Origin: Xiphydria camelus
Lineage: Eukaryota; Arthropoda; Insecta; Hymenoptera; Xiphydriidae
Reading direction: 5' to 3'
Assembly (NCBI GenBank): GCA_963678675.1
Contig: OY783195.1
Coordinates: 18,383,342 to 18,447,341, forward strand
Length of the DNA: 64,000 nt
The translations under genes and the position numbers were made by a program. Positions 22,000 through 34,156 of the stretch are shown in pieces (positions within the stretch are counted from its first letter, which is position 1; each line of letters starts with the position of its first letter). Under the pieces are notes generated by a model, which was given only the letters and a program-made list of their open reading frames with translations, was not told the origin of the DNA and did no database searches.

Positions 22000-22700
22000 T
22001 TAAATATAACTTATTCAAGTATTTCGGAAACTGCGGGAAATGCGACGAAATAGAAAAAATTTAAAGACTACGCGTAAACTTAAAGGGTCGAATGTTCAAC
22101 CGTAACGGTATTATTGAAGAACGCGAATTAATAATTTACTTAAACAATGAATTGATGCAATCTTCTCGGAAATGATATTAAATGTGTAAAAATTGGTGGA
22201 ATTACGACAATGCAAAAGTATATTGAATTGTCAGAAGATGTGAAATTGGAAATGTCGATCCATAAGTTGTAAACGATTTTAAAAAACTAGTGATAACCCC
22301 AAAATTACATCAAAAATGTTAAAAAATATGTCAAAGACTATGCGAGGTCACTTTAAAAAATAACCCATTAATAATCGTGTCGATCAGAAGCTCAGCAACA
22401 ATTCCACCCCGTGCCTCCCCCCCCTCTCTCAAAATCACTTAGAAAAGTATTGATATCTCAATGTAGTGCTAAGGGCCTGTAACAACTATATTTTTTCAGG
22501 GTGGGCGATATAAGAGGCACATAAGTGTAAGGGAGAACTTTAGTTAATCCTTCACATATCTCCTGTTGCCCAACCTGCAAATCACTCGGTATAATAAATG
22601 ACAAATGACTATATCAAAGCAGGCTACCAATGTTCAAAATGCTACTTGGCGAGCCCTCGCCTGAAGAATACATTCGAATATCAATACTTTTTAATTGATT
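22000..22700 (+). repeat. copy of minisatellite-bearing dispersed repeat, short form
   Basis: Contains one to two minisatellite units (22010-22170) and then body sequence (GTCAAAGACTATGCGAGG; GATATCTCAATGTAGTGC; AATGACAAATGACTA) collinear with 58760-59400. Same family as the minus copy at 8990-10700. Confidence 0.7.
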
Positions 22701-23615
22701 TTGGGGGTGGAAAGGGTGTAATTTATCCATCACATAATTTTTTAATACTATTTTAATTCGACATAAACTTTTCACATTTCTGTCTCATAATATCAAGAGC
22801 CTCGATTAAGGCTCGTACCAAGGACTAAGAAAAGCGAAGCGCCCGGCCCGAGGCTCAAAGCCTCTCGGCTTTATTTACTCCGCGTATATTTCGTTCCGGT
22901 AAGAAGATCTTTATTTTTTAATGACTAAGGTAACTGAGTTTCTTTGTCACACTTTCGAACTGGACAAGTTCGAGAAGGTCAGAGGAGTAGAGAGGATATG
23001 CGATGGAGGCTCTTCTACCTTCACTGAGGTTAATCATTGTTCCCAATGTCATTCGCATATAGTCTATGATCATCATCTTCGAAATTACACGATGTACTTT
23101 TATCCCATCCTACGCTTATATTAAGGCGTAGAAAATTACAAATGTTCCGGAAAGATTAATTTCCCTTGAGTTCTTCCACTGATACACGTGGCTGCAATGC
23201 ACGAAATCGATGAACTCGGCGTCGAGAGAGAAGCAAAGACGTGGGTAAGCTCCTGAAGAACGTTCGCACACCTACTAGAGTACTCCCACCAATTTCGAAA
23301 CGCGCATAAAATGGAGATATAACCCCGCGAAAAGATTACAAATGAAGGTATCGCGATCCAGCCAAGCTAAGGAGCTCGTCGCTGCCGGCGCGACAAAGTA
23401 AGAAGAATCGGAGATGATGTCAAGAAATAAAAAGGGCGTATTTACACCGTTGCGAAATTGGACTGCGCCAGCGCTACTCGCGAGAAAAGTAAAGGTTGAT
23501 GGTCCGGTGGAATGAGAATATTATCTCTCTCTCTCTGTAACGTGCACGGTAAAGCGATACTTATTATGACTACCTCGCAAGGATTGAATCATCTCGCGAT
23601 TCAATCGACTGCCCG
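22701..23615. other. unannotated; short CT run
   Basis: The segment at about 22795-22900 (GAGCCTCGATTAAGGCTCGTACC) resembles 56400-56500, so it is a dispersed repeat. (CT)n at 23525-23536. No gene. Confidence 0.35.
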
Positions 23616-23619
23616 ACTA

Positions 23620-24420
23620 GAAATTATCCTGATGTCCCATAAGGACCCGACCGGGTATTACTAACAATAAGGAATACCCTACTGAGGTGTGCCAAATGAG
23701 ATCCTCATCGGGATCAAGTCAGGTAAAAGTCCACAAGATTTACGTGATCAGATCCTCGTCAGGATCATGTTCTGTTTACCTCGTTAAACAATTTTACTTT
23801 TAAACGCAAACCATCGGGTCCTCATCGTCATCATGTCCTTTAGCCTCATCGGAAAATTTTATCTTGATGCCAAGTTCAATAAGGTTAAACTATATCATGT
23901 CCTCGTCAGGATCACATAAATTTTACCTCGTCTGAAAATTATATTAGGTTTTGCTTCCGCTGTTTTTCTTGTAAGCCATTTATAGGAAAACAATGGGAGC
24001 AAAGTTGTACACCTAATATCTTGAACGCAAATTATCGTTGAACGACTCATCATGCCATAAAGGATTAAAGTTCTTATATCTTAAGCAATATACATATATG
24101 GCATTGGTTTTTTTAAAACTCGTGTATCAAAGTTTCAAAAAATTTACATAAGGGTCGGTGGCTCAATTGGTTAGAGTACGAGAGTATTTCCAGTTTCGGA
24201 GCAGCCCATCCTAAAAAACGCAGACTAGAGTCTCGGTAGGGTATGAAAATAGGCTACCATTAAAAAAATTGTTTACTTTAGTGACAATACTTAATAGCCC
24301 ATAGATAAGTAGAAATATTTATTTCGGTTTTCTATACAATTATTGTACCACGCAATTGTTCTAAATAATTTATCGGGATCCGTACAAGGGAAACGGCAGT
24401 TTCCCGCACCAAGGATGAAG
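23620..24420 (-). repeat. copy of tRNA-like/GATCC repeat family, minus orientation
   Basis: Read on the minus strand, 24420 to 23620 follows the order of 54890-55790: ATCCCGATAAATTATTTAGA, tRNA-like module, then tandem units with 'CCTGACGAGGATC' and 'GATCCCGATGAGGATC'. The end at about 23630 is GACCCGACCGGGTATT. Confidence 0.7.
24155..24245 (+). repeat. tRNA-derived module, copy 2
   Basis: GGGTCGGTGGCTCAATTGGT is an A-box-like start; the B-box region (AGAGTCTCGGTAGG) is eroded. Collinear with the other three copies. Confidence 0.5.
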
Positions 24421-24600
24421 CGGGACTACCGAGGCGCTTTTACTCCGCCGAAAGTTTATACCTGTTCAACAAGTAATAACATTTACGGAGCTCCTTGATA
24501 CGAGAAAATGAGTTCATTACACCATTATCATCTCATCAATTTTATTAAGCCTACATTCATATAAATCGGTAGACTCTACTCAGAGATATTCTTCGTTAAA

Positions 24601-24840
24601 TATCGATACCTGAAAGCAACAGTGAGATAAACCCCAAAAACCGATTTTGAGCTAACTATGTCAAACGTAAGCTAAAACCGGCCTTTATACAGTGCAACAT
24701 CTGAGATATCTCGGCAAAAATATTTAAAATACTGTCAAGAAGGGAAACTCAGTGTTGCATTGTGTAAAAGCCGGTTTTAGGTTGCGTTTGACATAGTTAG
24801 CTCAAAAGTTTTATCTCACTGTTGCTTTCAGGTATCGATA
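24601..24840. mobile_element. 240-bp MITE
   Basis: TIRs start TATCGATACCTGAAAGCAAC and extend with few mismatches for about 70 bp through GAGCTAACTATGTCAAACG. No ORF. Confidence 0.85.
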
Positions 24841-25374
24841 TTGGCATGCCTAATATTCCGTAGTAAATGCTCGTCATCTTGGTCGTCGTCGTCGTCCGAG
24901 CTGAAGGTGTCAATCAGTATGGAACAGTCAATTCGAGAGATTCCTTCTTTCTCTATCCTTTCTCCGTCCGCCCTACTCCCGTTCTTTCTACAGGCTGAAC
25001 CAGAAATGTTGTCATAAAAGTACACTAAAATTTAAATGGGATGAAATTTTTAAATATAGCTAAAACTCTTGAGAAATTTAGAGGAGCAATGTAAGTTTTT
25101 AAGCAAGTACAGTCGAAACGGAAACAATTTGTTTCGCCCCCTTCAGGTGATAAGTTTGAGAATTAAGTTCTTACTTTTTTTACGGGGCTTCAATATTAAA
25201 TTTCGAGTAGGAGAAAAATACTTGAAATCAAACATTTGTAGTGGCTCTGGAGGTTTCCGACCACCCTGATTCTCTTGGTAACCATTACAAATTCGTAATT
25301 TTAACCTCTGAGAATGGCCGGTTACCTCTATGGCGCAAAACTAAACAAGAACTCTAAAAGCTTATATTAAAGAA
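24841..25374. other. unannotated
   Basis: Short ORFs only. A run of GTCGTCGTC at about 24884. No gene supported. Confidence 0.3.
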
Positions 25375-26715
25375 AAATCAATATCACTGATTTCAGAATA
25401 TATAATTACAAAATCATTACAAGTATCATCATTCCTTGAGCGGGAATTATCCCTGCTCTGAAAGTGTGGAAAAGAATGTTTTATATTGGCCCATAGAATA
25501 AATCGACACCACTGTTTTTAAGAAAAATAATTAAGAATTTGTGTATCACCATCCACCGAGCCGGGTTGATCACTCCTACTACGAAAGAGTAAACCAAAAT
25601 TTAAAATGTTGACTTTTAGGGTAAATCGTCACCATTGATTCCTAAAAAGTAATTAAAAAATTGTATTACCATCCTCTGAATATGGGTAATTACCCCTACT
25701 GTGAAAGAATCAACAAAAATTTCAAATATTTACCTTTAGGGTAGATCGACACTATTGACTTTGGAAAAAAAATTAAGAAATTGTGTCATCATCTTCTAAG
25801 CCGAGGTGATCACCTATACAGCGAAAGAGTGAACAGAAATCCCAAATATTTGACTTTATGGTAAATCTCGACACCACTGATATACTGCAAAAAAATAATA
25901 TCCACTCCGTTTCTTTACAATAAGAGTTATCCCTGTAATGAGGAGATAACAATATTTTTTTTTTCAAAACCGAAATCGTCGATTTACCTTAAGAACAAAA
26001 ATTCAAAAATTGTATCTCATTTTTCGCTATAAGAGCGACAACGTTTAATCAATAGGTGTAGGTAAACGAAAATTGTCAATCATTTCTCTCAAAATCAATA
26101 GTTTAGATTTACCCTAAAGGCTAGTTCTCGAAACTTTTGTTCATTTTTTTCGAAATAAGGATGGCTATCTTTGCTCAGAGGACCGTAACATTTTTTAATT
26201 ATTTTGCCTGGGATCAGTGGTATCGATTTACTCTAAAGACAAATCCTTAGAATTTTCATTAACTTTTTCATAATAGGGATAGTTATCTCCTCTCACAAGA
26301 TGATGCTACAATTTTATAATTATTTTTCCGGACATCAGTAATGCCAATTTACCTTAAAGACAAATATTTGAAATTTCAATTCACTTTTTCGCGTTAGGGG
26401 TGCCCACCTCCACATTCGGTGGATAATTATTATACAACTTTTTTATTACTATTCTTGAAATCAGTGGTATCGATTTACTTTAAATGTGTGTGTGTGTGTG
26501 CAAGTATTTGGAATTTTTGTTCACTCTTTTGCAGTAGAGCTAGTTACCTCCGTTCAGTAGATAACGGTATAATTTTTTAATTATTTGTTTAAAAATCAGT
26601 AGTATCGATTTATTTTAAATACAAGTATTTGAAAGTTTTATTCATTCTTTCGCAGCAAGGGTTACTACCATGTATTATGATACCATTTTATAATTATTTT
26701 GTCTAAAATCGGAGC
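25375..26715. repeat. ~120-bp minisatellite array that inverts at its centre
   Basis: 25375-25970 holds units in one orientation (marker GTAAATCGACACCACTGATT near 25500, 25620, 25741, 25860). 25985-26715 holds the same unit reverse-complemented (AGTGGTATCGATTTACTT near 26100, 26215, 26340, 26462, 26597). The unit also carries 'ATTACCCCTACTGTGAAAGA'. Units are strongly diverged. No coding signal. Confidence 0.8.
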
Positions 26716-26849
26716 GCGTTAAACGTTCCGACGTCGCATAAGTATCACTTCAAACAAATTTTCATTCCACAGACAGAATATCATACATTGTGTTTCTACT
26801 GGAAGTTCAAACATGAGAGTGATATTCTACGAATATTTAACATTCTTAA

Positions 26850-26977
26850 CCCTTTCGGTCATCGCGCCCATTTGGATGGATATTTCTAAGTAAAACATGT
26901 TCAGAAATGTATTTTCAAGTAGTATACCACATTTGAGATTTTTTTCCTTTTTAAAGAAATCTGTGACTCTGAAAGGG
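26850..26977. mobile_element. 128-bp piggyBac-like MITE
   Basis: CCCTTTCGGTCAT... and ...TGACTCTGAAAGGG ends flanked by TTAA on both sides (26846-26849, 26978-26981). Confidence 0.85.
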
Positions 26978-26999
26978 TTAATATCATTTTAATAGAAAT

Positions 27000-27480
27000 A
27001 AAATACTAAAATGTAAAGAAAAGTGGGGTGCCGACGCTCTTAGCATCGGAATTATCTCCCTTACTGTTTTATCTAGCCGTCTGGCGTTTTGCATGTAATC
27101 TAATTTTTAATTATAGAATAAGTCGCCCTCCATTCTCGGCGAGCGACGCCACCGGCGCGAGGACACGCGCTAGTAGCCAAGCCGTTCACACCGATCATAC
27201 GCATTTGTATCGTTCAGTTCTCGCCGAATAGAGTTCTTTCTTCGAGCTCGTTCTTCTTTCTTCGTCCCGTGTAGCTGCCTCACCACCCGTACCACTACAT
27301 AGTACCATCACCCGTGCCCACTCTCAGTCTACTACATACACACGGTCGAGAGCGCTAGAGTGGGGGCTTTCCGGTGGCGCACGCACGAGAGCGCTAGAGT
27401 GGGGAGAGCGACATATCCGTCTTAAACTGGCTCGTCGAAAACCTAGAAATGTCCCCCCATATACGGGAACATAAACATTT
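27000..27480. other. GC-rich unannotated block
   Basis: A 67-codon plus-strand ORF at 27028-27231, and a local repeat GAGAGCGCTAGAGTGGGG at about 27349 and 27388. It could be a retroelement leader or LTR relic; nothing decisive. Confidence 0.25.
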
Positions 27481-28070
27481 TCAATGTTAAAAGAAACTGA
27501 TTAATAAAATTATAAACTGTAAAAGTCACAGAATTCAATTTACGAACCTTTGAAGCCGAGAAAAATGGGCAGAAACGTTGATAATGGACTTTAATTGAGT
27601 ACTGTTAGAATCGATAGAATCAACCTTTTCTCCAGTTCTAATAAGCTCACACTAATATTAATGATAATCTCCTAAATATAAAGAAGTTAATTAACAAAAT
27701 TATAAATTTCAGAAATCACAGCGTTTTCGGCATGCAAATGTGCAATGCTGAGAAAAATGGACTGAGATGATTCGTATATCAATCTTCCTCTATTTTTAAA
27801 TCTGGAATTCAGTCAAGTTATTAATCCTTAGTTATAAAAATCATTGCGAGTATTGGAAAGCCTTGTGAAGTTAGGAATAAAAAATGATCTTTAATAGTAC
27901 TGTCGACTGAAGTGAGTCGGGCCACTGGGGAAAAATTGCTATGACTTTATACTATATAAACGTTGTAATGAATTTTGAAAATAATTATTCAGATTTATTT
28001 AACACAGAAACTTCCATACGTACAAATATCATTTCCACATCGAAGTTACCAATTATTCTTATAGTATTAC
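27481..28070. other. unannotated, no gene seen
   Basis: AT-rich, with no repeat or ORF of note. Confidence 0.35.
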
Positions 28071-28073
28071 GAG

Positions 28074-28151
28074 GGGGCTCAGCCCCTTACTCGCTTCGCT
28101 CGTCAAACCCCGAGGGGCTATCGCCCCTGCGCCGCTGTCGCGGCGCTCCCC
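28074..28151. repeat. cluster of short perfect hairpins
   Basis: GGGGCTCAGCCCC, AGGGGC-TATC-GCCCCT and GCGCCGC-TGTC-GCGGCGC follow one another within 80 bp, with TCGCT direct repeats between. A decayed form of the last hairpin precedes the second GTC array (about 44411). Confidence 0.75.
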
Positions 28152-28191
28152 CAAGCTTTTGCAGCAGCATCACGTCGTTGCTCTCTTCCCC

Positions 28192-28261
28192 GTTCAATAC
28201 GTCGTCGTCGTTGTCGTCGTCGCCGTCCTCGTCGCCGTCGTCCTAGCCGTCGTCCTCGTCG

Positions 28262-28293
<32 letters not shown>

Positions 28294-28515
28294 GTCATCG
28301 TCCTCGTCGTCGTTGTCCTCGTCGCCGTCGTCCTCGTCGCCTTCGTCCTCGTCATCATCGTCATCGTCCTCGTCGTCCTCGACGTCGCCGTCCTCGTTGT
28401 CGCCGTCCTCGTCGTCGCCATCCTCGACGTCGCCGTCTTCGTCGTCGTCGTCGGCGCCGTCCTGGTCGTCGCCGTCGCCATCCTCGTCGTCGCCGTCCTC
28501 GTCGTCGCCGTCGAA
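28192..28515. repeat. (GTC/GTCCTC)n imperfect microsatellite, array 1
   Basis: GTC and CTC triplets for ~320 bp. Its leader (CAAGCTTTTGCAGCAGCATC, then ACGTCGTTGCT) is shared with array 2 at 44430-44465. Long ORFs in several frames are composition artefacts. Confidence 0.9.
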
Positions 28516-28532
28516 AAAAGTCTGAGTTTTTT

Positions 28533-28618
28533 GCCAGTTAACATTTTTTTTTTAATCAGAAAATGTTCTATGCATAGATGCATAGAAAAATAATGAACAT
28601 TTTCTGATTAAAAAAAAA
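28533..28618. repeat. A/T-rich hairpin
   Basis: TTTTTTTTTAATCAGAAAAT plus GTTC pairs with the complement at about 28594-28618 across a loop containing ATGCATAGATGCATAG. Confidence 0.7.
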
Positions 28619-29621
28619 ATTTTAAGAGAAAAACTTAAAAAGATTTTTTTTTCTTCATGAAGAAATGGCCCTCCACTACCAATTTTTTTCTACACAGTTT
28701 TTATTGATTTGAAATATACTGAATTTTTTTTTAAAAATCGCGACTGTCGCATTGGCGAAATAAATATTTTCTGGTGTTTTTTTTCACTTTTTTTGTAAGA
28801 AAATGCCTTTTAATGTCACTTAAAAATTTTGATCTTTTTTTGAAAAATTGAGAAAAAAAAAAAACAAAAATTGTCATGTATACAAAGTTGTTTATGCCAT
28901 TAATAGTACACTTGAAACTAAGTTAAAATTTATTTTTCAAATCGATGTAGGTATACCATTAACGGCGTGTGAAAAAAATCTAAAAAAATTCAAGTAATGT
29001 TTTTTCATGAAGTATGACTATGTAAATAAAAATCAGATTTTTTTGAGACCCTCATGAAAAAAAGTGGCTGTCTTGACACAGAATGCCCCATATATTGTAT
29101 AATATCTAATGATATATTTAACATTTGAAATTTAGTATAATTGAAAAAATAAATAAAATTTACGTATTAAGGTAATCTAACCTATCATTCCCCGAATTTG
29201 ACAGCCGGTTAACTGCTAGACTGAAGTTGATATTTACTGCCATCTCCTGAAATATCGATACCTCTTAAATAGGTGCAAACGATACGCAGAGTAAAGGTAG
29301 CCTCTTTTTGTGAGCCTTGCGCCGGACGCTGTACTTTTTGTCCTTGGAGCGAGTCTCAATCGAATCTCTTGATTCATTATCAAACAATTATTGTAAACTC
29401 ATTAGCGATCTACGATTCATTTTCTCAAATTGAAAATTTCGTAAACCGAAAAGAGTTTCTCTTATGGATTACCTACTTTCTTTTTGGAAGTATTTACTAT
29501 TTCCGATTAAATATATCTTCAACTATAGAAAACGTTTTCCTGGTAGAAGGGATTTCTTCTCCGACTGTGCGCGCATCTCTTCCCCGCATTAAAATATATT
29601 GCTAAATTATATTTCAGGTAG
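28619..29621. other. unannotated
   Basis: A/T homopolymer-rich. A 110-codon ORF at 29273-29605 has no recognisable domain and I do not call it a gene. Confidence 0.35.
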
Positions 29622-29887
29622 CATATCGTCGGCTAAATGTGTTAACCTGCTAACTCCATATCTTACGATTTTAAGATGTTTTGATACTGGGCAACTTCAT
29701 GGCTAAACTAGACTAAATAATTCACATACATTTTATTTAAAAAAAGGTTAGAGAAATACTGACAACTATTGTGTTAAAATCCGTTGTCACATAAGAACTT
29801 TTGTATTGATCAAGACAGTTTTGTTCTCGCTCCTGAAAATCTGACTGCATATGAGTTAGCAGGTTAACATATTTAGCCGACGATATG
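29622..29887. mobile_element. 266-bp MITE
   Basis: TIRs of ~40 bp beginning CATATCGTCGGCTAAATGTG, with the complement ending 29887. No ORF. Confidence 0.85.
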
Positions 29888-30760
29888 AGATTTTATTTTT
29901 ATGTGGTCAAACATTAACCATTTAAGATACAACGGTCGCCTCTTCTAAATATTATTAGGTGCAATTCTATACATAGAGAAATGTAAAAAATGTAAGGTAA
30001 GACAGGATTGAGAGGTAAGACAGGGCACGATTTTATTAGCTACGCGCGCAGATTTCACGGTAAAATCTGTTTGCATTTTGATTATGTGAAACGATGTGTC
30101 CACAAGGCTACCGGCTGATTCAGCGTGTGACGGGGCTTATTTCTATATGCATTGTGCGGTATGAGTATCGGCCGCAACAACCTAAATGCAAATTTATTAT
30201 TATTCAATTACTCAATTTGCACCCGCAAAATTCACGCGGACATTAGTCTCACATATAGTGCTCTTGCGGCTTTCACCCCTTGTTACGCATTCTCACCGCT
30301 TGTTCCCTATGACCATTCTGCCCCTCGGCGGCGGCACTTCAACAGTTGAAGCAGAGATTCTAGCGTGACAGGAACAATACTTGTAGCTATCGGGAATAAT
30401 ATTTTTGAAGCTGACCGCATGGTATTTTCGGCACCGCTATACTGCTCCTTTATTTGAAAGAAATTTGATCAATTGAAAATTCAATTCGCTTTTGTATTCG
30501 ATGCTGGTCGGGGAGAGTGGAAAGCAATGCTCGCGAAAACAATGACCGATTTCGCTCTGCGCTTTGCTTCCGCTTAGATAGGTATAACTTTCAACGGAGG
30601 TCGAGGTCGACGTATCATCTGCGCGGAAAAGGCATAGATTTACGGTATCTGCATAATATTTGCTGAGCCAGCAGGAAAATTAGAAGTACGGTAAGCAGCT
30701 TTTCATATCAGTCTTCGTCGTATAGTTTACGGCGATATAGTATATTTTATAACACGTGCA
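29888..30760. other. unannotated
   Basis: Short overlapping ORFs at 30152-30368 without domains. No repeat recognised. Confidence 0.3.
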
Positions 30761-30764
30761 TCGA

Positions 30765-31072
30765 AAGTGGTGCTTTTCATGCTAGTTTTACGGGACGAAA
30801 ATAGCAAATTGCACGCTAGGATAAAAAAAGTTGAGCTCGCGTATGCGAAGTTTATACTTGCTTCACTTTCGTCCCTTGGGTGAATTTTCGTTCACTTTCG
30901 TCGCTGAAAACTAGCATGAAAAGCACCACTTGTTATAAAAAGTATCGTGTGCAACACGGACCAAAGTTGGCGCCGATGAGTGTGATTGCAGCCCTCGCTT
31001 CGCTCGGGCAGCCAACTTCACACTCGTCGGCAATCGCCAACTTTCAGCCCTTGTTGCACAATATACTATTAT
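30765..31072. repeat. two adjacent inverted-repeat segments
   Basis: First: AAGTGGTGCTTTTCATGCTA at about 30764 with its complement at about 30913. Second: GTGCAACACGGACCAAAGTT at about 30951 with an imperfect complement ending near 31062, centred on CTCGCTTCGCTCG. Possibly one composite element. Confidence 0.6.
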
Positions 31073-31378
31073 AGAGTAGAGAGATAGTGACAAAAAGTCT
31101 TGTAGTAATTAGTATTTGTGACCTTTGTGTAGGAAATCCACATATCTCCAAAGAGAGTCTGCTTGAATGAAAAATAATAAAATTTTTAATTTTCTGTGTG
31201 TTAATTAATATTTTAATTATAAACCCTCTGCTTCTGTGGTTAAGACATATGGGAGGCCAAAAGTGAAACATGGGTTTTATAGTGTCAGGCTGATCGCCTA
31301 TGCAGCTGGCTGGTGTATCGCTAGCGATACATACTCGCATATACAGTATCGCTAGAGATACACGTGGCAGCGAAAGTG
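31073..31378. other. unannotated
   Basis: Contains a perfect 16-bp palindrome GTATCGCTAGCGATAC at about 31315; no gene. Confidence 0.3.
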
Positions 31379-31382
31379 TTAA

Positions 31383-31521
31383 CCTTTTAAGTCCGGGGAA
31401 ATTTCAGTTAAAATCGACTTTTTTTAGACGTGAAATTTATAAATAAAATCAAGAAATTTCCGATTTGGAGGCCCCGACCTGACTACTGGTCGATTTATCG
31501 ACCACCCCCGGACTCTAAAAG
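31383..31521. mobile_element. 139-bp TTAA-flanked MITE, piggyBac-like
   Basis: Ends CCTTTTAAGTCCGGGG and CCCCGGACTCTAAAAG, with TTAA at 31379-31382 and 31522-31525. Confidence 0.8.
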
Positions 31522-31531
31522 TTAATGTACA

Positions 31532-31912
31532 GAATTGTACCCTCTACAATGTTCATAATAAGTACCTTTTACCTAGGAGGCACTGGAAAGAAAATAGTGC
31601 AAAAAAAACCGGATTGAAAAATGTACGTGAATGCAATTTTAAGAAAAGCGCTCGTGTTCTTCTGCGTAACTCTGAAATTATTTGTTTGAGGAAAAAAAGT
31701 TTTAAACAAAATTTGTTGACAATTGTATCCTCTACAATTTTCGTAAATACTACCTCTTACCTAGGAGGCGCTGGAAAGAAGATAATGCAAAAAAACCGTA
31801 TTGAAAAGGTACGTAAATGCAATTGTAAAAAAAGCGCTCCAGTTTACTTCAACGTAACTCTAAAATTAGGTATTTGTTTGAGAAAAAAAAGGTTTAATCA
31901 AATGAATCAACT
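31532..31912. repeat. tandem duplication, two ~187-bp copies
   Basis: ACCTAGGAGGCACTGGAAAG at about 31571 and ACCTAGGAGGCGCTGGAAAG at about 31759; matching sequence runs from ATTGTACCCTCTACAAT to the GTTTAAACAAA-like end. The 116-codon ORF at 31614-31964 crosses both copies and is not credible. Confidence 0.8.
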
Positions 31913-33068
31913 GATGAAAATACTTACGAGATCGCGAGTCACGATTTTCTCCGTACATATTTAGGAACAATTTCAATCTTCCGGCCAAACCTATTGTACC
32001 TTCATCCCCTCTAAGAGCTTTACAGTACTTCTATCATTGATAATAGACTGTTTGTATAATATGCACATTGATGTACCCTCACAATCAATTAAATATTGCA
32101 TTTCGCCCATTTATTATGCGGAGCCTAGTCGCTCTCAAGTGGCAAATATTTAATGTGAAACTAATTATACCCCTTGGCTTCTCATCCCCTCAATTGTGAG
32201 TGTTTTTTTCAAACAATGTGAATTTCATTCATATCCCTTAGGGCTGGTTGCATAACATAAGTTTACATTTTAAGCGGAGGTTAAACCATTATTTTGAACT
32301 GGAAATGACGTATCGCTGGAAGTCGTAGAAATTACATCACTTTTCATAACACTTAAGATTCGACAATGAATATAAGGAAATAGCAAAGAAATGAACAATA
32401 TACATTCGTTTTATTTATAAATTTATAAATTTATTTATTTTGAATTATTTTCAGACGGTGGAACTGATTTCAACTAGTGGAATTTACGTCAGTAAGGTGT
32501 CGCTAAATAATGTCATTTATTTGGCGAGACGACAAACAGGTTTGGTGTGACATTTATTGGCATTAATTTTCATGAAAGATGTATTACTATAATGTGTGCC
32601 CTTTAACACAAGCAAAACCGAAGGAGAGGGGTCGAGATGGTAGCACTCGATCTGGTGTTAACTAGAAAGGTCTACAAACCACCATAAGTAAGAGAGCTCA
32701 TATTCATTAATTAATGAAATTTATATATAATAATATATAATTATACAAATTAAAAAAAATATAACGTTTATTTTTCACAAATTTTGTTCAGCAATTTGCA
32801 AGAAAAACAATAATTGTCCTGCCATGGGTACATCGACAATTAAAGCGAGTCTCAGGACAAAAATAAGTGAGCTTTAACCGCATGAATGCACCGTAAAAAA
32901 ATAATGTATCAAAATAAAATAAATGCTGAGAGTTATGAAGATGCCTTACGTACATATAATATATTAACAGATGGCTACAGTGTCTTTTAATATAGGTACG
33001 TTGCGCATCTTCGTAACTCAAAATTGACCGTTTGTGCACTCTACATATTGATGTGTCCTCGCTATGTA
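31913..33068. repeat. first copy of a long-range direct repeat, and unannotated DNA
   Basis: The segment 32030-32165 (CACATTGATGTACCCTC; CGGAGCCTAGTCGCTCTCAA) recurs at about 33022-33230, where the second copy is interrupted by a mariner MITE. Between them no gene is seen. Confidence 0.55.
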
Positions 33069-33148
33069 TTGGGTTGTCCGGAAAGTTCGTGCCGCTTTTT
33101 AAGAAAAATTCAAATCGAAAATCGGCACAAACTTTCCGGACAACCCAA
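33069..33148. mobile_element. 80-bp mariner MITE (two TIRs back to back)
   Basis: TTGGGTTGTCCGGAAAGTTC and its complement, separated by ~20 bp and flanked by TA on both sides (33067-33068, 33149-33150). The TIR matches the mariner type common in insects. Confidence 0.9.
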
Positions 33149-33638
33149 TATTATATTAAATACTAATGCATTTTGTTTATTGTAAAACGCAGAGTCTAGT
33201 TGCTCTCAAATGGCAAATATCAAATATATAATTAATTTTTAGTGTTATTTTTTCAATGACGTAAATTAAATACTAAGATCAAATTTTAATATACAAGGGA
33301 GCAACATGATACCCAGGATGTGACTAATCTATCAGAAAAAGTTTTCTTTAAAAAGAAGAGGCGTGAAGAGATACGAAAAATACTTACAAGACGATTACAT
33401 AAAAATTACTTCATGAACAATATTCGGAATGCATCTAAAATACGAAAATACGTCGTAGCATTTATTACCTTTAAACCGAGATTGATAAACAATACGCGAT
33501 TCTATTTCATGATCTAGTTTTTGAGATTTCTGTCAGCAAACTTCTAGTCAAAATGTACAGTTGAATTACCAATTACTTACAAATGTTAATATTTTAAGTA
33601 GGCATATACACCTATAGGAGTTAGTTACATAAGTATCT
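33149..33638. other. unannotated; includes end of direct repeat copy 2
   Basis: Direct repeat ends near 33230. The 65-codon ORF at 33320-33517 is Lys/Arg-rich with no domain. Confidence 0.3.
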
Positions 33639-33886
33639 ATATATCGCACCCGTTACAGAACAGTGTCATAACACAACGTTTTTCAAGAGTGTGTTTTTAG
33701 TGTATTATTACTGTTCTCATTGATATCTACCAATCAGTAAAACTGACATATTTCGAACTAGCATAGTTTCCGCGCAACGCAGTTTTACTGATAGGTAGAT
33801 CTCAATGAGAACAGTAATAATACACTAAAAACACCCCTTTGGAAAATTTTGTGTTATGACACTGTTCTGTAACGGGTGCGATATAT
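33639..33886. mobile_element. 248-bp foldback/MITE
   Basis: Ends TATATCGCACCCGTTACAGA and complement; arms continue through AACAGTGTCATAACACAA and GTGTATTATTACTGTTCTCA with few mismatches around a ~50-bp loop. Confidence 0.85.
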
Positions 33887-34052
33887 AAAACAAAGTCGGG
33901 TTAGTTACACTATTTATAACTAAAGAACGGCTGGACAGATTTTTATGACCTTTGATTCTTGGATTTATCTCTGCCACGAATAGCAGAATAAGTATTAAAA
34001 AACATCTGAAAAATGTACGAAAAAAAATGTATTAAGAAAATTAATTTTTTCT

Positions 34053-34156
34053 CAATGCTCTCGGTGGAACTGGAAAGACATTCATCGTGTCATTAATTTT
34101 GGCCACTGTTCGTGCGAGATCAGAAATTGCTGTAGCAGTTGCTTCTTCTGGGATAG
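34053..34156 (+). pseudogene. Helitron helicase, Walker A segment (5' piece of a split gene)
   Basis: The frame reads FFLNALGGTGKTFIVSLILA then AVAVASSGIA. GGTGKTF is the Walker A (ATP-binding) loop of PIF1-like helicases, here in the form typical of Helitron proteins. The reading breaks at the GC/AG of 34156, exactly where an inverted-repeat element begins, and resumes after it at 36430 with AATLLEGCRTAHSALKL. Upstream, the Rep and N-terminal helicase regions are not recognisable. Confidence 0.8.

Noticed and set aside
27028..27231. Possible host gene exon
   Set aside because: Short, no domain, no splice or promoter evidence beyond GC content.
29273..29605. 110-codon ORF as a gene
   Set aside because: No recognised motif, compositionally like flanks, no supporting context.
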